A DNA stretch of 6,769 bases, taken from NCBI GenBank assembly GCA_021811745.1, contig JAJZNH010000241.1, forward strand, positions 1-6,769, read 5' to 3'. Of this stretch, positions 1 to 4,751 are shown in pieces; the first letter of the stretch is position 1; each line of letters opens with the position of its first letter. The position numbers and the translations under genes are program-made. Source of the DNA: Acidobacteriota bacterium (GTDB taxonomy: Bacteria > Acidobacteriota > Terriglobia > Terriglobales > Acidobacteriaceae). The notes beneath the pieces were generated by a model. The model had not been told where the DNA came from. It ran no database searches and worked only from the letters and a program-made list of their open reading frames with translations.

Positions 1-2150
1 GGCTTGCCGGCCGTCCAGGCAAACCCCTCGCCCGGCGCGCTGGACGGCGGATGAGCGGCCGCGCAGAAGACCACATATTCGCGGCCGCCGGCTTCATAAA
101 CCGAAGGAATGCCTTCGGGATTGGCGGCGATTTCCTGCTGCCAAAGAAGCTTTCCTGTGTCCTTGTCGAAGGCGTGTACGGTGCGGTCGCCCCAACTGCC
201 TACAAAGATCACGCCCCCTGCGGTGACCACCGGGCCGTTCCGCACCGCAGCCAGCAGCACGCTGGCGGCGCCAGTGTTGGTGATGCCCTTCGCGGCAAGT
301 CCTGGCACTGTGCCCAGAGGAACGCTCCAGCGAATCGCGCCTTTGTTCAGATCGATGGCAACGAGAGAAGTCCAGGGAGGGCTGATGACCGGCAATCCAT
401 TGCTCGCCATCATGCGATTCTCATAGACGCCGAAGTAGCGAGTGATACCCGGCGGCGCCGGGATCCGCTCCATCCCACTGCCCGCGCCGCCTGCGTGAAC
501 GGGACCGGATGCCGCAGGGTTTGAAATATAGGCGGCAAGCGCATCGAGATAATGGACAGGCAGGTCGGAGAAAGCGGGCATCTCGCCTTCCCCGGTAGTT
601 ACAATCTGCTCGAACTTGGCAGTGCCGATATCTTTAGGCGAGCGTACGCCAACGCGATTCGGCCCGTGGCATCCCTGGCACATCTGCGCAAAGATGGCAT
701 GCCCCTGCGTCTCCATGTTGGCCTGATAGGGAATGTGCAGCGGCTGCCTGGGTGAAAGGCGCAGCTTTAACTCGGGCACATCGGAGGTTCGTATATATAT
801 GGTCCCGGTCTTCGGATCGGCGGCACCGCTGCCCCAGTTAGCCCCACCAACATCGCCGGGGATCTGGATCGAATCGCGCTGCGCGGTTCCGGGCGTAAAG
901 ATCCCGTGATTGTTGGCGGTGCCGAGGATTGCAAGGATCTTGTCCTTGTCCGCCTGATCGATATATGGATCGATTTCATCGGCGGTAAAACGTTGCCGCG
1001 CAAAGGGCGGAGGAGCGTTGGGAACCGGTTGCGTGGGCCACGACTGCTCTCCCGGCGCATCGCTCCTGGGAACTGGCTTTTCTTCGACGGGCCAGATTGG
1101 CCTTCCGGTCACGCGGTCAAAGACAAAGACGAAACCCGATTTCGTCGCTTGGGCGACCACATCCACTGGTTTACCGTCGTGCTGGATGGTGAGCAGCTTC
1201 GGGCCGGTGGTGGGATCGTAATCCCAAAGGTCGTGATGAACCGTCTGGAAATACCACAGGCGCTTGCCGGTGTGCAGATCCAGGGCCAACAGGCAGTCGC
1301 CGAATAGGTCGGCGCCAACGCGATCGCCGCCCCAGTAGTCGTAAGTAGGCGAGCCAAGCGGAAAGTAACCAATACCGCGCTTCCGGTCAACCGACAATTC
1401 GCCCCATGTGTTGACGCCGCCCACATATTTCCAGGCATCTTTCGGCCAGGTGTCATACCCGAATTCGCCCGGGTGGGGAATCGTATGAAATGTCCACAGT
1501 AACTTGCCGGTGCGCACGTCAAACGCGCGAATATCGCCGGGCGGCGAGCCATAGGCCTCGCTTGTGGCAGAGCCGAGAATGATCGAATCTTCAAAAACAC
1601 GGCCCGGCGTCCCAGTCTGAATCTGCGGAATGGTCTTGAGATCGCGTCCAAGTCCTAAGCGCAGATTCACAGAACCATCCGTACCAAAGGTAATGATAGA
1701 TTTGCCGGTCCTGGCGTCGACCTCTTGCAGATAACTGTCAGCGGAAAAAATGAGCCTTCGATCCACACCGTCCTTACTTTGCCAGTAATTGAAGCCGCGA
1801 TCCATCAGTGTGCCCTGGACAGGATGTTGCCAGAGCACTTTCCCGGTCGAAGCCTCCAGCGCAGTCATCTCGCCGCCTTCCCCCTCCAAATACATCGTGC
1901 CGTCCATGACGAGAGGGTTAAAGTTAAATCGGCCGATCGTCCCCGGAACCGGATGGAACCACGCCTGCGTAAGGGTGCCGACGTTCGCTTTTGTAATCTG
2001 GTGCAACGAAGAGTACTGCATTGACTCGGACCCGCCACCGTAATCAGCCCAGTTCGCATTCGCCAAGTTACCCTGTTCGCCCAAAAAGACAGCGGCGGAG
2101 CAGAACGCGGCAACAAATCCAGTTGTGAAAGCGCGATTGCGAAGTCTCAT
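1..2150 (-). CDS. PQQ-dependent dehydrogenase (glucose dehydrogenase type) with internal cytochrome c, 3'-partial
   Basis: This frame is open from an ATG at 2150-2148 to the window edge (716 codons, no stop), so the C-terminus, probably 20-30 residues, lies outside. Residues 1-32 look like a Sec signal peptide: MRLRNR, a hydrophobic stretch, then a likely cut after NLANA. The mature part begins with a WADYGG...YSSL motif typical of Gcd-like quinoproteins. Propeller docking motifs (A-x-D-x(3)-G-x(3)-W type) end at W107, W219, W299, W353, W608 and W670. HHDLWD places the likely catalytic base at D310, with K337 27 residues on, matching Asp466/Lys493 of E. coli Gcd as I recall them. A cytochrome c with C491-C494-H495 and probable axial Met524 is inserted before the GLPVISPPW segment. 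No vicinal Cys pair is seen, unlike methanol dehydrogenase. It is predicted to be a soluble periplasmic quinohaemoprotein oxidising a sugar or alcohol. GGAG at 2157-2160 supports the start. Fold and cofactors are fairly sure; the substrate is unknown. Confidence 0.93.
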   Translation of the reverse strand, partial: MRLRNRAFTTGFVAAFCSAAVFLGEQGNLANANWADYGGGSESMQYSSLHQITKANVGTLTQAWFHPVPGTIGRFNFNPLVMDGTMYLEGEGGEMTALEASTGKVLWQHPVQGTLMDRGFNYWQSKDGVDRRLIFSADSYLQEVDARTGKSIITFGTDGSVNLRLGLGRDLKTIPQIQTGTPGRVFEDSIILGSATSEAYGSPPGDIRAFDVRTGKLLWTFHTIPHPGEFGYDTWPKDAWKYVGGVNTWGELSVDRKRGIGYFPLGSPTYDYWGGDRVGADLFGDCLLALDLHTGKRLWYFQTVHHDLWDYDPTTGPKLLTIQHDGKPVDVVAQATKSGFVFVFDRVTGRPIWPVEEKPVPRSDAPGEQSWPTQPVPNAPPPFARQRFTADEIDPYIDQADKDKILAILGTANNHGIFTPGTAQRDSIQIPGDVGGANWGSGAADPKTGTIYIRTSDVPELKLRLSPRQPLHIPYQANMETQGHAIFAQMCQGCHGPNRVGVRSPKDIGTAKFEQIVTTGEGEMPAFSDLPVHYLDALAAYISNPAASGPVHAGGAGSGMERIPAPPGITRYFGVYENRMMASNGLPVISPPWTSLVAIDLNKGAIRWSVPLGTVPGLAAKGITNTGAASVLLAAVRNGPVVTAGGVIFVGSWGDRTVHAFDKDTGKLLWQQEIAANPEGIPSVYEAGGREYVVFCAAAHPPSSAPGEGFAWTAGK
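516..713 (-). other. Cytochrome c domain nested in the left PQQ dehydrogenase
   Basis: These bases encode about residues 480-545. They hold the haem-binding motif MCQGCHGPNR (C491, C494, H495), and GEGEMPAF about 30 residues later supplies Met524 as the likely sixth ligand. A closing helix (HYLDALAAYISNP) is typical of class I cytochromes c. Propeller sequence lies on both sides (ADPKTGTIYIRT before, SPPWTSLVAIDLNKG after), so this is an insertion and not a C-terminal fusion. The inferred role is to accept electrons from PQQH2 within the same chain and pass them to a periplasmic acceptor. Confidence 0.88.
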
Positions 2151-2204
2151 CAATCTCTCCGATATTCATCTCCGCGGTGGACGCCGGTGCCAACGCGCGC
2201 CGGA
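2151..2204. other. 54-bp spacer between the VOC gene and the left PQQ dehydrogenase
   Basis: This short GC-rich spacer contains the ribosome binding site of the downstream gene. The GC-rich repeats (CGCCGG occurs twice) are direct, not inverted, and no stem followed by a T-run is visible. The two genes are therefore likely on one transcript. Confidence 0.5.
2155..2160 (-). promoter_or_regulatory. Ribosome binding site of the left PQQ dehydrogenase
   Basis: GGAGAG on the minus strand; its GGAG core sits 6 bases before the ATG at 2150. This supports that start, which also gives a complete signal peptide. Confidence 0.7.
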
Positions 2205-2804
2205 CTACTCGGCCGGTTTCGCCGGGTGCCACAGACGAATGTCTGTAGTCTTTTCATAGCCTTTCCCATCCGGAAAGCTGACTAACTCTAATTGCATACC
2301 CCAAGGGGAGAGAAAATATATCCAGGTTTGTCCGGCATTCGGTCCCGACGTGCGTCTCGTTGGCGATCCGAGAAGCCGAACCCCTTTGTCTTTGAGATAC
2401 GCCAGCGCTCGATCAAAATCCTCAACATAAAACGCTAAGTGATGCCCGCCGATATCGGAGTTCCTGGGCTGAGAAAGCGTCCTGTCTGGCGCCTCATATT
2501 CGAAAATCTCGAAATTAGGTCCGTGCTTGCAGCGAAAGAACCGCAGCCTTCGCATCACGGCCTTGGCATGCACGTTCAGGTGGGTTGTCATCCAATCGCC
2601 TTCCGCTTGGAAGGGGCCAAGTTCGAACACATACTGGCAGCCGATCACGTTAACGAAAAAGTCGGTTGCCTGCTCAAGGTCGGGAACTGTAAAGCCGATG
2701 TGCTCCGTTCCGAGGAGGCCGGGAATCCCGTTCGATGGACAATTGTCCCGCACTCGGCCTCCTTCTGTTTGCAGGCCTAACTCACCTTGTGTATCTGCGT
2801 TCAC
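2205..2804 (-). CDS. VOC family protein (glyoxalase/dioxygenase fold)
   Basis: The largest frame gives 199 residues with two VOC modules, about residues 30-105 and 117-178. The first opens with TEHIGFTVPDLEQATDFF, the second with GGHHLAFYVEDFDRALAYL. The four usual metal-ligand positions appear filled: H35, E99 (NFEIFEY), H122 and E173 (MQLELVSF), so it is probably an active metalloenzyme. VOC proteins include glyoxalase I, epimerases, extradiol dioxygenases and resistance proteins, and the sequence does not decide among them. There is no signal peptide or membrane segment, so it is likely cytoplasmic, unlike its secreted neighbours. The GTG at 2804 overlaps the upstream stop as GTGA but has no clear ribosome binding site. 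A second GTG at 2753 (residue 18) follows AAGGAGG and would give 182 residues with the whole fold intact; I think it is the better start. The stop is TAG at 2205-2207. Confidence 0.92.
   Translation of the reverse strand: MNADTQGELGLQTEGGRVRDNCPSNGIPGLLGTEHIGFTVPDLEQATDFFVNVIGCQYVFELGPFQAEGDWMTTHLNVHAKAVMRRLRFFRCKHGPNFEIFEYEAPDRTLSQPRNSDIGGHHLAFYVEDFDRALAYLKDKGVRLLGSPTRRTSGPNAGQTWIYFLSPWGMQLELVSFPDGKGYEKTTDIRLWHPAKPAE
2758..2764 (-). promoter_or_regulatory. Strong Shine-Dalgarno favouring an internal GTG start for the VOC gene
   Basis: AAGGAGG on the minus strand lies 4 bases before the GTG at 2753-2751. It is the best ribosome-binding match in the window. The outer GTG at 2804 is preceded only by GTGGTGGTCAGTAA, a weak match. 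The residues between the two starts lie outside the VOC fold. Confidence 0.6.
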
Positions 2805-4690
2805 TTACTGACCACCACGTTACTCGTGCTCTGTATCATGGCGCTGGGAGTCGTATTGACCTGTAAGTCTCCCAGAGCGAACTGAATTCCGTTAAAGATC
2901 ATTTCCGCCGTGGCCGGAGTTGTAAAGAGCGCGGGTGTGTGGCCGAGCGCGCAATTGAAGACCCGCCCCGCCCCATATCTTTTTACCCACACCAGGCCAT
3001 AATCTTTGTCTGGGCGCACGCGCCATGGGCTCAGGTCGGTTTTGCTGTCGTCGATGCTGAGGAGAACATGAAGCTTATCGCGGGAGTAGGGGCCAGTGGG
3101 CAAGAAGTGATAAAACTCGTCCGTCCAGGTAAAGTCCTTGCCCCCCATGCCGGCCGTGAGCGGGCTGGAGGCAAACTGTTTGGTAAGGGGGCTGTTGGGA
3201 TCGTCCACCTTGAGCGTCACAGTCTCCACGCGGTGCGGACCGCTTTGCGCGCCAATCAGGTCGCCAAAGGCTGGAAGATCCATGGACGCGAAGCTGGTGC
3301 CGTGTACAGCGGCCACGCCTCCGCCCTCGCGGACGAAGCGGATCAAGCCGTTCAGCACTTCGGGATCGATGAACACCTCGCCGACAAGGCTGTTGAGAAA
3401 CACCGCATCGTATTTAAGAATGTTCGGATATTTAAGGTTATTCAAATCGTTGCTAAAGGTAGGCGTGAAGGCGCCGGTGTAGTCCGCCATCTTCTGAATC
3501 GCATAATCCGCATTGGCAATGGTGTCGTGATAATAGGCTCCGGCTGGACATAAGTCGATGACCAGCAGCTTTCTGGGTTGCATTGGCTTGACGGTAGGTT
3601 GGTGGGGGAGGGCTGCGTCAATCTTCCGCTTCAGTTCGGCGGAAAGGCGATCGGTGCTCGCAATTGGAATCATGCGAGCGTCTTCTTCAACACGATAACC
3701 CATGGCCGGGCGCACAGCTTTTTCAAAATCTCCGGCTTCGCGCCAAAGAGTGGCAAAACTGCCGCCGGATTCGCCCGGCTGTGGTCCAGTGGGAATCACA
3801 ACCTGCCATGGATCCACGTCGAGGGCGATGAACAGCGGCTTCGTTCCGCCATAGGGACGGCCGCAATTGACGCAAGCGTCGGGCTGCTCCTGGGGTTGCG
3901 GCTCGGCCTCCGCCACCTGAAGCAGGAAGCGCTGCAGGTCTGCTACGCCGGTACCGATCCGCACGTCGTGCGCCTGTTCCCCCAGCCGGCTGCGATCGCG
4001 AAGCTGCACGACCATCAAGCGATCTTTCACCTCCGCCAGCCCGTCGACGGGCCGGATCCCGTGCTCCATCCAACCGGCAAAGTCGGCGTCGATTCCAATT
4101 GCCGGGCTGAGGTTCTCGATCGAGTGCATTGCTTCAGCGGGGTTATCTTTGCTGACGATGGCAACCTTCATCGCATTCTTTTGCGCCAGACCATCGAGCG
4201 CGCTGAGGGAGGACGGCACGGTCGAGGTCACGATCGTTTCTACACCGAGGTTGTGCGCAAATTCAAAGAGCTTTTGACGCGCAGCGTCATCATCGGGAAT
4301 GCTTTCGATTCGGTAGGCCGTCATCTTGAGCCCGAGAGCATTAAGCCGTGCTTTCACGAACTCGATGTCAGCGGACGATGCGTTGGCATCGAGCTTGTCC
4401 TTGTCCTGGGCACTGATTGGCTGCTGGCTATCTCCGCCGATGCTCGTAAGCCCGAGGGCATCTGCCAAAGTAGCCGATTCTGAAAAGGAGAGGCCTTCGA
4501 AGACGTTTCCGAAGATTCCGACCTGCCATCCCATCAACTTGTTGACGGCGACGCGGATAGTATCGGTGGTGGGACGCACCGAATCCATTCCTCGCCGAGG
4601 AGGAGTAACAGGCGGCGCCGCGCTTGCAAACTGCGACGCGAGTAGAACGATCCCACCCACTATGGCCGCGCTACGAGCAATCTTAATCAT
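2801..4690 (-). CDS. Secreted TIM-barrel (sugar isomerase/epimerase-like) and ThuA-domain fusion protein
   Basis: This 629-residue protein has a signal peptide (MIKIARSAAI, hydrophobic core, likely cut after FASA at residue 24), so it should act outside the cytoplasm. About residues 50-325 resemble the AP_endonuc_2/xylose-isomerase-like barrel: NVFEGLSFSESATLADALGL near the start, then IGIDADFAGW and DRLMVVQLRDRS in the later strands. The usual Glu and His metal ligands are not evident. About residues 372-608 form a ThuA domain (glutamine-amidotransferase-like fold): AYYHDT with H388, GGGVAAVHG with H463, WTDEFYHF with D524/E525, and LVWVKRYGAGRVFNCALGH with H584. ThuA proteins are linked to trehalose and keto-sugar metabolism, so a role on an oxidised sugar or glycoside made by the neighbouring dehydrogenases is plausible but unproven. 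A CxxC (C273/C276) lies late in the barrel region. The ATG at 4690 has AGAGG 7 bases upstream. The gene ends by overlapping the maximal VOC frame by 4 bp. Confidence 0.9.
   Translation of the reverse strand: MIKIARSAAIVGGIVLLASQFASAAPPVTPPRRGMDSVRPTTDTIRVAVNKLMGWQVGIFGNVFEGLSFSESATLADALGLTSIGGDSQQPISAQDKDKLDANASSADIEFVKARLNALGLKMTAYRIESIPDDDAARQKLFEFAHNLGVETIVTSTVPSSLSALDGLAQKNAMKVAIVSKDNPAEAMHSIENLSPAIGIDADFAGWMEHGIRPVDGLAEVKDRLMVVQLRDRSRLGEQAHDVRIGTGVADLQRFLLQVAEAEPQPQEQPDACVNCGRPYGGTKPLFIALDVDPWQVVIPTGPQPGESGGSFATLWREAGDFEKAVRPAMGYRVEEDARMIPIASTDRLSAELKRKIDAALPHQPTVKPMQPRKLLVIDLCPAGAYYHDTIANADYAIQKMADYTGAFTPTFSNDLNNLKYPNILKYDAVFLNSLVGEVFIDPEVLNGLIRFVREGGGVAAVHGTSFASMDLPAFGDLIGAQSGPHRVETVTLKVDDPNSPLTKQFASSPLTAGMGGKDFTWTDEFYHFLPTGPYSRDKLHVLLSIDDSKTDLSPWRVRPDKDYGLVWVKRYGAGRVFNCALGHTPALFTTPATAEMIFNGIQFALGDLQVNTTPSAMIQSTSNVVVSK
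2867..3577 (-). other. ThuA domain of the fusion protein
   Basis: Encodes about residues 372-608, starting at RKLLVIDLCPAGAYYHDT and ending at FNGIQFALGDL. It contains the hallmark ThuA pieces in order: a His after the first strand, GGGVAAVHG, a TDEFY segment, and a GxGRVFNCALGH close. It appears complete. Related single-domain ThuA proteins are common in secreted sugar-related loci of Acidobacteriota and Planctomycetes. Confidence 0.85.
3716..4543 (-). other. Sugar isomerase/epimerase-like TIM barrel, apparently lacking canonical metal ligands
   Basis: Encodes about residues 50-325. The alternating strand/helix pattern and the IGIDADFAGW and VVQLRDRS segments match strands near the active site of AP_endonuc_2 barrels. 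In that family the equivalent places usually carry Glu, Asp-x-x-His and a His in an HxKD segment. Here they read VAIVSKDN, DADFAG and QLRD. The fold call is moderate, and loss of metal binding is inferred by eye. Confidence 0.6.
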
Positions 4691-4751
4691 CTTTCTACCT
4701 CTCTCTCCGCATTAGTTTCAAACGATCTGCTTAGATTTAGGTTGTTGGAGA
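4691..4751. other. 61-bp spacer between the right PQQ dehydrogenase and the ThuA fusion gene
   Basis: This stretch is more AT-rich than the genes around it. It holds the downstream ribosome binding site and a short near-repeat (CTAAATCTAAG on the minus strand). I see no hairpin with a T-run and no good -35/-10 pair, so read-through is likely. A weak internal promoter cannot be ruled out. Confidence 0.4.
4698..4708 (-). promoter_or_regulatory. Purine-rich ribosome binding site of the ThuA fusion gene
   Basis: A purine run, GGAGAGAGAGG, on the minus strand; its last AGAGG ends 7 bases before the ATG at 4690. The repeated GA units offer several overlapping anti-Shine-Dalgarno registers. Confidence 0.65.

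Noticed and set aside
791..801. TATATATAT run resembling a -10 element
   Set aside because: It encodes the Ile-Tyr-Ile of GTIYIRT in a conserved propeller strand; no -35 partner or downstream gene fits.
1109..1651. Minus-strand frames inside the left PQQ dehydrogenase (also 1865-2116), which could suggest a frameshifted or broken gene
   Set aside because: Codon-by-codon reading from 2150 stays open to base 1 with all expected motifs in one frame, so the gene is intact and these are shadows.
2098..2150. Possible lipoprotein signal at Cys17 of the left dehydrogenase
   Set aside because: The residue before the Cys is Phe, which does not fit a lipobox; an ordinary signal peptide cut near residue 32 fits better.
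1..2150. Methanol or ethanol dehydrogenase identity for the PQQ enzymes
   Set aside because: No adjacent Cys-Cys pair is present, the HHDLWD motif and the segment after the cytochrome match Gcd-type enzymes better, and the cytochrome is internal, not C-terminal.
2171..2204. GC-rich patch after the VOC stop as a possible terminator
   Set aside because: The repeated GCCGG units are direct, not inverted, and no T-run follows.
2939..3553. Plus-strand open frame (204 codons) opposite the ThuA domain
   Set aside because: Antisense to the conserved ThuA motifs; no domain of its own.
3578..4483. Long plus-strand open frame (301 codons) opposite the ThuA fusion gene
   Set aside because: It is antisense to a clear gene, shows no recognisable domain, and long antisense frames are expected in GC-rich codon-biased DNA.
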